64,000 nucleotides of DNA from an uncultured Litoreibacter sp. Lineage in GTDB: Bacteria > Pseudomonadota > Alphaproteobacteria > Rhodobacterales > Rhodobacteraceae. Location: contig CANLOU010000002.1 in NCBI GenBank assembly GCA_947492995.1, positions 682,001 through 746,000 of the forward strand, given 5' to 3'. The notes under the pieces were generated by a model. It searched no databases, was not told the DNA's origin, and saw only the letters and a list, made by a program, of their open reading frames with translations. Positions 7,560-16,700 of this stretch are shown here, one piece after another (the stretch's first letter is position 1; every line of letters begins with the position of its first letter). The translations under genes were made by a program, and so were the position numbers.

Positions 7560-8597
7560 ATGAAAACACTCGTAACTTCGACCCTCGCTGGCGCAATGGC
7601 GCTGGGTATGACGGCCACCTTTGCATTTGCTCAGGACGTGACGCTGCGCTGCCAACATTTCCTGTCACCAAAGGCCAGTGTGCCCGCCCGGTTCATGCAG
7701 CCTTGGGCCGACAAAGTGATGGCGGACTCGGATGGACGTATCAAAGTCGAGCTTTACCCTGCGATGCAGCTGGGGGGCAAACCGCCCGCGCTTTACGACC
7801 AAATCCGTGACGGCGTGATCGACTGCGGCTGGGCGCTGCCGGGCTACACCCCCGGACGCTTCCCCGAAAGCGAGGCATTTGAGCTGCCCTTCATGACATC
7901 CATGAGCGCCGAGGCGTCTTCCAAGGCCTTGTGGGACTATTCACAAAAATACCTGCTCGACCGTATGGGCGACATTCATTTGATGGCGATGCACCTGCAC
8001 GGCCCGGGCGTTGTCCACACAAAGGGCGACCCCATCGCGTCACCTGCTGACTTTGCCGGGCTGAAACTGCGTGGCCCATCCCGCCAAGCCAATGCGCTGC
8101 TTGAAGCCTTGGGCGCCACGCCCGTCGGAATTCCCGTGCCCGCATTCCCTGAAGCGCTGTCAAAGGGCGTGGTAGACGGTGGGGTTATCCCTTGGGAGAT
8201 TGTGCCGCCGCTGAAAGTCCACGAGCTTGCCGACAGCCATACGCAGATCGGTGGCGATCGTGCGCTCTATAATACCGTGTTTATTTGGGGCATGAACAAA
8301 GCCGTCTACGACGGTTTGCCCGATGATCTGAAGGCTGTGATCGACGCCAATTCCGGCGTGGAGGTATCTGGTCTTGCGGGGCGCGCAATGGACGAGGGCG
8401 ACGAAGTCGGCGAACAAGTCACCGCCGGAACCGATAACAGCATTGTAACGCTTGACGATGCTGCCGTTGCCGAAATGCGCGCTATTGGCGAAAAGCAAAC
8501 CGACGCCTGGATTGCAGAGATGGCTGATGCAGGTCTGGACGGGGCCGCTATGGTCGCGGATGCTCAGGCTCTCGTTGCCAAATACGCCGACAACTGA
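7560..8597 (+). CDS. dctP: TRAP transporter substrate-binding protein (DctP type)
   Basis: 345 aa. The signal peptide is MKTLVTSTLAGAMALGMTATFAFA, cut before QDVTLRCQHFL. The mature protein shows the DctP fold signatures, including LRGPSRQANALLEALGATPVGIPVPAFPEALSKGVVDGGVIPWE, containing the carboxylate-binding region of solute-binding proteins. A GGGAGG SD is at 7549-7554; the longer frame from 7449 is ignored. It is the first gene of a TRAP operon; a terminator just downstream probably raises its level over the membrane subunits. The substrate is unknown, likely an organic acid. Confidence 0.95.
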   Translation: MKTLVTSTLAGAMALGMTATFAFAQDVTLRCQHFLSPKASVPARFMQPWADKVMADSDGRIKVELYPAMQLGGKPPALYDQIRDGVIDCGWALPGYTPGRFPESEAFELPFMTSMSAEASSKALWDYSQKYLLDRMGDIHLMAMHLHGPGVVHTKGDPIASPADFAGLKLRGPSRQANALLEALGATPVGIPVPAFPEALSKGVVDGGVIPWEIVPPLKVHELADSHTQIGGDRALYNTVFIWGMNKAVYDGLPDDLKAVIDANSGVEVSGLAGRAMDEGDEVGEQVTAGTDNSIVTLDDAAVAEMRAIGEKQTDAWIAEMADAGLDGAAMVADAQALVAKYADN

Positions 8598-8618
8598 GCG
8601 TTGCGAAAGATGTCATCA

Positions 8619-8649
8619 AAGGCCCCGGACATGTGCCGGGGCCTTTTTT
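8619..8649 (+). terminator. Intrinsic terminator after dctP
   Basis: The perfect 8-bp stem GGCCCCGG (8621-8628) / CCGGGGCC (8636-8643), 7-nt loop and six T (8644-8649) lie 21 nt after the dctP stop and only 16 nt before the flavin monooxygenase start. Downstream genes would need read-through, as there is little room for a new promoter. Confidence 0.93.
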
Positions 8650-8665
8650 GGTTTATGAGGTTGGG

Positions 8666-9913
8666 ATGACCGTTCTGATTTCCGGCGCAGGTATCGGCGG
8701 GTTAACCCTTGCCCTCAGCCTGCATCAACAAGGCATTCCGTTCCGCCTGTTCGAGGCCGTGCGCGATCTGCGCCCGCTCGGCGTCGGGATCAACCTGCAA
8801 CCGCATGCCGTGCGCGAGCTGTTTGCTCTTGGGCTAGAGCCGGACCTTGACCGAATTGGGTTGCGCACGCAGGAGTTGGCCTATTTCTCAGCACAGGGGC
8901 AGCGCATCTGGTCGGAGCCGCGCGGCACATTGGCTGGATATAAATGGCCGCAGTTTTCCGTGCATCGCGGCGGCCTGCAGATGGCGCTATACGATGCACT
9001 TGTCGCGCGCTGCGGCGACGCGGTGTTGCACACGGGTCATGCGCTTCAGGACTGGCAAGAGGGAGCTGACGGCATCACTGCGACGCTTTGCAACCGCGAA
9101 ACAGGGCTGGGGTTAGGGACAGCGGATGGGAGCGTGTTGGTCATCGCCGAGGGTATCAATTCGACGGGCCGCGCGAAGCTCTACCCTGAGGAAGGGCCCG
9201 CCCAATGGGGCGGCACGATGATGTGGCGCGGCATCACCCATGGCGCGCCCTTTCTGACAGGTGCCAGCGTGACCATGACCGGGCGAAGAGACCTCAAATT
9301 CGTGGCCTATCCGATTGGGCAGACTGACGATGGCCGCGCGATCATCAACTGGATCGCCGACATGACCATGCCGCCTGATTATCACTGGCGTGTTCAGGAC
9401 TGGAACCGTGAAGGGGAACGCACCGAGTTTGCCAGAAACTTCGAGGATTGGTCTTTTGACTGGCTCGACATCCCAGATGTGATTGAAAACGCCCAAGGCA
9501 TTTGGGAATACCCAATGGTGGATCGCGATCCCTTGGATCAATGGACATTCGGACAGGCGACGCTGTTAGGGGACGCCGCACATGCAATGTACCCGATTGG
9601 CTCGAACGGCGCGTCGCAATGCATTTTGGACGCGCGGCATCTGACGGCGTCCTTCATCAAGCATGGCTTGACCGAAGACGCGCTGCAGGCATACGAAACG
9701 GAACGGCGACCTAAGACCAATGCGCTGGTTCTGGCAAACCGGGGCGACGGGCCGGACAAGATACTCGACATTGTGGCCGCCCGCGCACCGAATGGCTTTG
9801 CGCATATTAACGAAATCATGTCGGAAGCTGAGTTGGACCGCATGGCAAAAGACTATAAAGCGGTTGCGGGAATGGACATTGATGCGTTGAACGCATCTGC
9901 GCTCATTGTGTGA
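8666..9913 (+). CDS. FAD-dependent aromatic-type monooxygenase
   Basis: 415 aa from the ATG at 8666. The N-terminal Rossmann dinucleotide motif is VLISGAGIGG, and the C-terminal FAD-ribityl motif is LLGDAAHAMYPIGSNGASQ. These define single-component flavin hydroxylases of the PHBH/UbiH/salicylate-hydroxylase superfamily. The substrate cannot be read from the sequence. Its place between the binding protein and membrane subunits of a TRAP transporter suggests it acts on the imported compound. The frame can extend to 8633, but that part covers the terminator. Confidence 0.9.
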   Translation: MTVLISGAGIGGLTLALSLHQQGIPFRLFEAVRDLRPLGVGINLQPHAVRELFALGLEPDLDRIGLRTQELAYFSAQGQRIWSEPRGTLAGYKWPQFSVHRGGLQMALYDALVARCGDAVLHTGHALQDWQEGADGITATLCNRETGLGLGTADGSVLVIAEGINSTGRAKLYPEEGPAQWGGTMMWRGITHGAPFLTGASVTMTGRRDLKFVAYPIGQTDDGRAIINWIADMTMPPDYHWRVQDWNREGERTEFARNFEDWSFDWLDIPDVIENAQGIWEYPMVDRDPLDQWTFGQATLLGDAAHAMYPIGSNGASQCILDARHLTASFIKHGLTEDALQAYETERRPKTNALVLANRGDGPDKILDIVAARAPNGFAHINEIMSEAELDRMAKDYKAVAGMDIDALNASALIV

Positions 9914-9931
9914 GGTGAGGGGCCGTCAGAC

Positions 9932-10516
9932 ATGACACTTGCAAAATCTGCAGAGGCGCGGGTGGGCCGCGTTCTGGAACATCTGGCGCGCTGGCTTGCC
10001 TATGCAGGTGGGGCCATATTGGTGGCCATGGCCTTGGTGACGGTCTTTTCTGTTCTCGGGCGGGCGCTGCTGTCAGTAGGCCTTGGGCCAATTCGCGGCG
10101 ATTTCGAAATGGTCGAGGCAGGCTGCGCCATTGCAATTTTCGCCTTTCTGCCGTGGTGTCAGCTGCGCCGCGGGCATGTAACCGTGGATGTGTTGGTCGA
10201 CCGGGTCGGTGGGCGTTTCAAACTGTTCATGGGATTATTGGGCGACCTCGCCGTAACGGTGATTTCCGGCCTGATCCTTTGGCGGCTTTATCTAGGGTTC
10301 GGAGAAAAATTCCCCTTCGGAGAGGCCGGCTTTCGCGACGCGTTTGGCATGGGGGCGAAGCCTTTCTTCCCCGAAACCACTTACGAGTTGGAATTGCCGG
10401 TCTGGATTCCATTTGGTCTGGCCACCATCGGGGCCACCCTTTTCTTTGTGGTCAGCGTGTACACGGTCTGGCGCGCGTTGAATTGGGTGATTGACGGCAA
10501 GGAAACCGCAGCATGA
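9932..10516 (+). CDS. dctQ: TRAP transporter small membrane subunit (DctQ type)
   Basis: 194 aa with four hydrophobic helices (about residues 25-50, 70-90, 105-125, 155-180) and the DctQ hallmark CQLRRGHVTVDVLVDR after helix 2. It pairs with the large subunit to form the membrane part of the Na+-driven TRAP transporter. It begins 18 nt after the monooxygenase and overlaps dctM by 4 nt. An insert of about 25 residues between helices 3 and 4 (GEKFPFGEAGFRDAFGMG) is longer than in minimal DctQ proteins. Confidence 0.92.
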   Translation: MTLAKSAEARVGRVLEHLARWLAYAGGAILVAMALVTVFSVLGRALLSVGLGPIRGDFEMVEAGCAIAIFAFLPWCQLRRGHVTVDVLVDRVGGRFKLFMGLLGDLAVTVISGLILWRLYLGFGEKFPFGEAGFRDAFGMGAKPFFPETTYELELPVWIPFGLATIGATLFFVVSVYTVWRALNWVIDGKETAA

Positions 10517-11865
10517 GCGGCCTCGATCTTGCTCTGTCAGGCTTTGGCGTCATGTTGGTCGCGATTTTTCTGCGCGTGCCGATTGGCGCGGCGATGTTTG
10601 CGACGGGGTTTATCGGGACATGGATCGTTCTGGGGCGGCCCTCCGCCACGCTTAGCCAGATGAAGACGCTGACCTATGACACGTTTTCAAGCTATTCGCT
10701 GACAATCGTGCCGCTGTTTTTGCTGATGGGGCAGTTCGCCACCAAGTCAGGGATGAGCGCGGCCTTGTTCAACGCCGCTTCCGATTGGTTGGGGCACCGC
10801 AAAGGCGGCGTGGCCATGGCCGCAGTCGGCGCGTGTGCGGGGTTTGGTGCGGTCTGCGGCTCGTCGCTGGCGACGGCGTCGACCATGGGGCAGGTGGCCT
10901 TGCCTGAGATGCGCAAGCGTGGCTACTCGGATGCCTTGAGCACGGGTGTGCTGGCAGCGGGTGGCACATTGGGCATCTTGATCCCTCCGTCGATTATTCT
11001 TGTAATCTACGCGATCCTGACAGAGCAAAATATCGTCAAGATGTTCATCGCGGCCTTGCTGCCCGGCTTGCTGGCGGCCGCCGGATATATGTTGACCGTC
11101 GCGATCTATGTGCGCCTGAAGCCAGGGTCCGGCCCGGTCGCCGAGCGAAAACCCATCGCCGCACGGTTCCGCAATTTGGCCAAGGTTTGGCCTGTCGTCG
11201 TCATCTTCGCGCTGGTGATGGGCGGCATCGCTGCCGATTGGAATTGGTTCAAGCCCGGCGTCCAAGCGCTGTTCACCCCAACAGAGGGCGCCGCCGTTGG
11301 CGCCGTAGCAACGGGGATTTACGGTGTGGCGACGGGCGGCCTGAATTGGCAGGGCTTTCTGGAGTCAGTGCTTGAGACGGCGCAGGCCAGCGCGATGATA
11401 TTCTTCATCATTTTTGGGGCACAGGTGTTCAACTCGTTTCTCGCCTTCACGCAGGCACCGCAAGCCCTAGCTGAGTGGGTGCAGGTGCAGGGCTATGCGC
11501 CCATGACCATCCTCATTGCGATGCTTGCCTGCTATCTCATTTTTGGCTGCGTTATGGACAGCCTGTCGATGATCCTGCTGACGATCCCGATTTTCTTTCC
11601 AATCATTGAGGTGCTGGATTTCGGTCTGACACTGGAGCAAACCGCCATTTGGTTCGGTATCCTGACTTTGATCGTTGTGGAGGTCGGGCTTATCACGCCG
11701 CCAGTAGGCATGAACCTGTTCATCATCAACCAGGTGGGGCGAGACATCCCGATCACCCAGACCTACCGTGGCGTGTTGCCGTTCGTGGCTTCCGATCTGG
11801 TGCGGGTGGTGATCCTTGTGGCCTTTCCGGCCATCACGTTGTGGCTGGTTGGCGTGATGTTTTAG
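10513..11865 (+). CDS. dctM: TRAP transporter large permease subunit (DctM type)
   Basis: 450 aa, strongly hydrophobic throughout with about 12 membrane segments. DctM signatures include VPLFLLMGQFATKSGMS, GAVCGSSLATASTMGQVALPEM and GTLGILIPPSIILVIYAI near the transport core, then VEVGLITPPVGMNLFIIN in the second half. It imports the ligand delivered by DctP using the Na+ gradient. Its stop overlaps the convergent glutathione peroxidase stop by 4 nt. Confidence 0.95.
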   Translation: MSGLDLALSGFGVMLVAIFLRVPIGAAMFATGFIGTWIVLGRPSATLSQMKTLTYDTFSSYSLTIVPLFLLMGQFATKSGMSAALFNAASDWLGHRKGGVAMAAVGACAGFGAVCGSSLATASTMGQVALPEMRKRGYSDALSTGVLAAGGTLGILIPPSIILVIYAILTEQNIVKMFIAALLPGLLAAAGYMLTVAIYVRLKPGSGPVAERKPIAARFRNLAKVWPVVVIFALVMGGIAADWNWFKPGVQALFTPTEGAAVGAVATGIYGVATGGLNWQGFLESVLETAQASAMIFFIIFGAQVFNSFLAFTQAPQALAEWVQVQGYAPMTILIAMLACYLIFGCVMDSLSMILLTIPIFFPIIEVLDFGLTLEQTAIWFGILTLIVVEVGLITPPVGMNLFIINQVGRDIPITQTYRGVLPFVASDLVRVVILVAFPAITLWLVGVMF

Positions 11866-12380
11866 CTTTTGACAAGTAGCTTCTCGACAGCTCGCGTAAT
11901 GGCGGCGCTTTGGGGCTTGGTGTTGGAGCCGTAGGTGTCAACAACGTCGCCGTTGCCGTCGAGTAGGATCTTGTTGAAGTTCCAATTCGGCACGAACCCT
12001 TTTTCTTGTTTGACCCATTGATAGAACGGGTGGGCATCCTCGCCTCTTACCTTCTCGATCATCGTCATCGGAATGTTGAGGTTGAAATTGATCGCGCAGA
12101 AAGATTTCACCTGGTCGCCGGTGGCAAGTTCCTGATTGAAATCATCTGATGGCACCGCCAACACGACTAAGCCTTGATCTCGGTATTGGTCGTAAAGGGC
12201 CTGCAGGCCGTCATATTGGTAGGTGAAGCCACAAAGAGAGGCCGTGTTGACCACCAAGACGGGTTGGCCCTTCCAATCTTCCAGATCAATTTGTCCACCG
12301 TCGATGGACGGAAAGGTAAACGCTGCAAGCCAGCCGGTTGAAAAAAGGAGGGAGAAAACGGTCAGGAAAGGAAGGCGCAT
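11862..12380 (-). CDS. Glutathione peroxidase family protein, exported
   Basis: 172 aa. The first 20 residues (MRLPFLTVFSLLFSTGWLAA) look like a signal peptide, which suggests a periplasmic enzyme. The peroxidatic motif is VVNTASLCGFTYQYDGLQALY with Cys rather than selenocysteine, and the second active-site motif is PNWNFNKILLDGNG (Trp and Asn of the catalytic tetrad). The Gln of the usual SNQF block is replaced here by VPSDDFNQE, a variation seen in CysGPx subgroups. Likely role: peroxide reduction with thioredoxin-like or glutathione donors. AAAGGA precedes the start. Confidence 0.9.
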   Translation of the reverse strand: MRLPFLTVFSLLFSTGWLAAFTFPSIDGGQIDLEDWKGQPVLVVNTASLCGFTYQYDGLQALYDQYRDQGLVVLAVPSDDFNQELATGDQVKSFCAINFNLNIPMTMIEKVRGEDAHPFYQWVKQEKGFVPNWNFNKILLDGNGDVVDTYGSNTKPQSAAITRAVEKLLVKS

Positions 12381-12562
12381 ATCGGGTCCTTTGGCGTGTT
12401 ACCTGTTGTATACGGCAGCACACCTACATTGGTTTCATTTTCACGTGAAGAAAATAGCAGTCAGGTCCTGTTTTCGGCGAAAGGATGAATTGACGACGCC
12501 GCCCAGCTTGGCTACACCGCCGCTACCTCTTATGGCGGCTACCTCGCCATGATCGAAACGGG

Positions 12563-12646
12563 GCCCGAGTGGTGGAATGGTAGACACGATGGATTCAAAA
12601 TCCATTGCCGCGAGGCGTGCCGGTTCAAGTCCGGCCTCGGGTACCA
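12563..12646 (+). tRNA. tRNA-Leu (anticodon CAA)
   Basis: 84 nt including an encoded CCA (12644-12646). The acceptor stem GCCCGAG (12563-12569) pairs with CTCGGGT with a terminal G-U; the discriminator is A. The anticodon stem ATGGA/TCCAT holds the 7-nt loop TTCAAAA, giving anticodon CAA (reads UUG). The extended variable arm typical of class II Leu tRNA follows, and the T arm carries GGTTCAAGTCC. Confidence 0.97.
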
Positions 12647-13545
12647 ACCTTATCCTAAAATTTGTGACGGAATTCCTGGCTGCGCAGTGCGGTCTGATGC
12701 GCCTTTTCCTGATCGTGGAAAAAATGAGGCATTCGATTGTCATTGCCCGCAAACAGGCATCAATCTTTGAAATATTTGTTCATTGTTCACAGTTTCTGCT
12801 CAATGGCGTTCATTTCAGGTCAGCTTACCTAAGGTTAAGAAAACACTCACAGATTGCGATTCGGAGGCATCACGGCACCTTGTGAGAACAATCAAAGGCC
12901 ACCTGTGCGATTGTACACGAATTGGATCAAGTCGCTGCGTAAGGATTTGACATTGGTTAACACGCTCTGTCGCGACTAATTTTGTGGTGGGCCAAATCTG
13001 TCCAAAGGCATGCGCTTTTCATTCCACCTTGTCGAAAATTTATCAAAAATTTCAAAAAAAGTTAACGAAATTAGAGTTTTAGAAAGGATTATCTTGGAGA
13101 TAATCTTTGTCACAATTTGGCCGAAATTCGGCAAACCTACCGGCATCCGGCCCAAAAAATGGGTCCTGACGGTCCCAGAAATGACGGGGAAAATGATTGA
13201 GAATGCGACATACAGCCCGTTTTTGGCCATTTTTCGCTTTTTTTAGAGCGTGCCATTGGCTAAATCTGGCTCACACCCATCTGGGGGGTGAAGACATAGG
13301 CCACGGGGGCGGCCGCATGACATTACGCATCTCTGCCGGATGCGGGAAATGGTTTAGTGCGACTGCCAGTGTGTGCGTTTGGGTGACCAAGCCGATACAC
13401 GAGCAAGCTCTCAACCTTCTGGGCAAAGACCCGGATCCCCTCATCATGGCGAACGCGAAATTCTCGTGCGACCGCAACGATTGGCCCCTGTTTTCACTCA
13501 GCACGGGTTCGAGATGAATGAATTGCCTGTTGAGGAAACAAACGA
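12647..13545. other. Gene-poor stretch between tRNA-Leu and the RTX locus
   Basis: About 900 nt with no supportable gene. The part from about 12960 to 13250 is clearly AT-richer than the surroundings (runs such as AAAATTTATCAAAAATTTCAAAAAAAG near 13038). Short open frames exist on both strands here but none has an SD and a plausible protein sequence. I found no repeat of the tRNA 3' end that would mark an integration site. It may hold the promoter and long 5' leader of the RTX locus. Confidence 0.5.
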
Positions 13546-13692
13546 ATGGCAACTTTTATGACTGCAATGCTGATGATGGCTGCCTTGGGCAGTCTTTTGG
13601 CGTTCGGTCACGTCTCTGCCGTGAACGCACATATCACTAGTAAAAAGCTTTCTGGGTCGGATGTGCAACGACCCGACACAGAAAGCCTGTAA
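13546..13692 (+). CDS. Small 48-aa protein with export signal upstream of the RTX gene
   Basis: Starts at 13546 with GAGGAA about 9 nt upstream; reads MATFMTAMLMMAALGSLLAF, then GHVSAVNAHITSKKLSG and DVQRPDTESL. The first 20-28 residues are a hydrophobic Met-rich helix ending in VSAVNA, which resembles a signal peptide or a single membrane anchor. The stop lies 10 nt before the RTX start, and its final codons contain the RTX gene's SD (AAGGAG). No family recognised. It may be a genuine small protein, or a translated leader that couples to the giant gene. Confidence 0.55.
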   Translation: MATFMTAMLMMAALGSLLAFGHVSAVNAHITSKKLSGSDVQRPDTESL

Positions 13693-13702
13693 GGAGAACA
13701 CC

Positions 13703-16700
13703 ATGCCTAACGTATTACTTGATTTTGAAGACCTCCACAGAGGCGACATCGTAAACGGTCAGTACAGCGCGGACGGCGTTACGATTTCATCTATCAACCA
13801 CGACGGTTCGGTGGACGCTCACAACCCACCCATGGTGTTCGACACGTCCAACCCGACAGGCGGTGACAGCGACCTTGCTACCCACAACATGGGCAACGTC
13901 TTGATCTTTTCCGAGGACGGCGACAGCAACGACCCAGATGACAACGCATCTGGCGGTATCTTCTCATTCGACTTTGCCGAACCGACAGAGGTTTTGAACT
14001 TCCGCGTTCTTGACATCGAAGAAGGCGGTTCTGTTCGTTTGTACAACGAAGAAGGCCACCTGATTAAAACGGTCCACATTCCGGTCACAGGCAATAACGG
14101 CCAGGCGACAGTCCACATCAACACGGACGACGTTGCACGTATGGAAGTCCAGTTGAACGGCTCTGGTGCTATCGACGGTGTTTGCTTCTGCACAACCGAC
14201 CCAGAGGATGATCTGGACGGCGTGGTATCGGGCGACAACGGCGCTGATGTAATCGACGCTGGCTACGAAGGCGACCCGGACGGTGACATGATTGATGCCG
14301 GCGACGCGATTCTGCCTGGCGAAGCTGCCGATGACGATATCGTGGATGCGTTGGGCGGTGATGACGTTATCACGTCTGGCGCTGGCGATGACGAAGTCTT
14401 CGCTGGGTCCGGCAACGACACTGTCGATGGCGGCGCGGGCGATGACATCATCTTCGGCGACAGCAACTACGATGGCAGCCAAGGCGGCGGTTCCACAGTC
14501 CGGGAGAGCCTGAACTGGTCCGACAACCAAGGCAACATCACAGGCTTTACACAAGACACGGGCAACGTGAATGTGACGTTCTCGGTTCTGACCGAGGAAG
14601 GATCCGCGGACACATCCTTTGAGTCCGATACACAATACGTTGCTGGCATCGACTCCGGCTCGGAAACCATCAACGACAACAGCTCGCTGTATTCGGTGAC
14701 AAACGGGCAGGGCAACGATACGGCGTATCGCCTGCAGTATTCGGCACCTGTCGAAGACGTTTCGTTCCGCATCAATGACATTGATGGCGACGGCCGTGTA
14801 ACGGTCCGCGCCTACGACGCGAATGGTAACGCGATTACCGTAAACCTGACCAACCCTGGCAGCGCGCTGACGCTGTCGAACACAGACGGTGTGTCCGGCG
14901 CGGATACTGCGGACAGCAATGGTGGTTACGCGCCTGATACCGCCCCGAACTACTCGGTCGAGGTAAACATCCCTGGCCCGGTTGCACGGATCGAAATCCT
15001 TCACGTGCAGAACGGCCCGAACAACTCCGGTATCAACGTCACAGACGTCTTCTACGACGTGCCGGTTGTCGATACTGGCGCAGACGGCAATGACACATTG
15101 CGCGGTGGTGACGGCAACGACACCATCTTTGGCGAAGGCGGTAATGACCGTCTGGAAGGCCAAGCGGGCGACGACACCCTCAACGGCGGTGCTGGTCGTG
15201 ACGTTATCCTTGGTGGTGCTGGCGACGACACTGCTGACGGCGGCGACGGCAACGATGAAATCTGGATGGGCACTGGCAATGACTTTGCTGAAGGTGGCGC
15301 GGGCAATGACTGGATGCACGGCCAAGGCGGCGATGACACCCTGTCCGGCGGTGACGGCGATGACATGTTGTTCGGCGAAGCTGGCAACGACACGCTGATC
15401 GGTGGCGACGGTGCGGATGCAATCAAAGGCGGCGACGGTCGTGACACTATTCTTGGCGGCAACGATGGTGACACCGTTGATGGCGGCTCGGGCGGCGACG
15501 ACTACGACGTTCTGGACCTGTCCGGCGAAGGCCCATTCCGCATTGTAAACGAGACTGTGGACGCCGACGGCAACTCGACATCGGGTACTGTTGAATTCCT
15601 CGATAGCGATGGCAACGTCACTGGTTCGCTGGAATTTACCGAAATCGAAGAAATCATTGGCGACCGTGTGAACCAAGGTCCAACGGCCAACAATGACACC
15701 GCCGAAGTGGACGAAGATGACAGCGTTGTCATCGACGTGCTGGGCAACGACACAGACCCTGAGGGTGATGACCTGACAATCGTCGAGGCGTCCTCTCCTG
15801 ATGGGGATGTGACGGTTAACCCCGACGGGACAATTACCTTCACACCTGCTGAGAACTTCAACGGTGACACAACGATCACCTACGAGATCGAAGATGAAGC
15901 CGGGAATACCTCCACAGCGACAGTTGCTGTGACCGTGAACCCGATCAATGACGCACCTGACGCCGTCAACGATACTGCTGAAACTGATGAGGAAACCCCA
16001 GTCACTATCAACGTGTTGGACAACGACACGGATGTTGATGGCGACACACTTGAAATCACGGCCGCCTCTGTTCCTGCAGATCAAGGCACCGTTGAGATCG
16101 TTGGTGGTCAGCTTGTGTTTACACCCGCTGAGAACTTCACAGGCGAGGCCACGATTTCTTACTCCATCACCGATGGCAATGGCGGCACAGATGTGGCCGA
16201 GGTTGCGGTCACGGTGAACAACGTCAACGACGGCCCTGTTGCGGTTGACGACATTGCCGAAACTGATGAGGACACACCGGTCACCATCGACGTTCTGGAC
16301 AATGACGAAGACGTGGACGGCGATGACCTGACCATCACTGGCGCAACTGTGCCGGCTGACCAAGGTACTGTTGAAATCGTTGGCAACGAGCTGGTCTTCA
16401 CACCTGCCGAAAACTTCAACGGCCCAGCAACCATCACCTACACCGTTTCCGACGGCAATGGTGGCACGGATGAGGGTCAAGCCCTCGTCAATGTGGGCGC
16501 AGTCAATGACGGCCCAACGGCCGTGGATGATGTCGCTGAAACCGATGAGGACACACCCGTCACCATCGACGTTGTTGGCAATGACGAAGATCCCGATGGC
16601 GATGACCTGACGATCACAGCGGCCTCCGTTCCGGCGGACCAAGGCACTGTTGAAATCGTTGGCAACGAGTTGGTCTTCACACCTGCTGAAAACTTCAACG

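Noticed and set aside
12577-12885. A 102-codon plus-strand frame overlapping the tRNA
   Set aside because: It covers most of tRNA-Leu; the tRNA fold is unambiguous and the peptide looks random.
13010-13246. Short frames of 78 and 84 codons in the AT-rich stretch on opposite strands
   Set aside because: No SD, overlapping each other, and sequences rich in Ile/Phe/Lys reflecting only base composition.
13964-16642. An 892-codon open frame on the minus strand inside the RTX gene
   Set aside because: It lies opposite a highly repetitive Asp/Gly-rich coding region whose codon bias removes stops from the antisense frame. Its translation is itself repetitive (ICVVVQHVDSD-like) and has no SD or family features.
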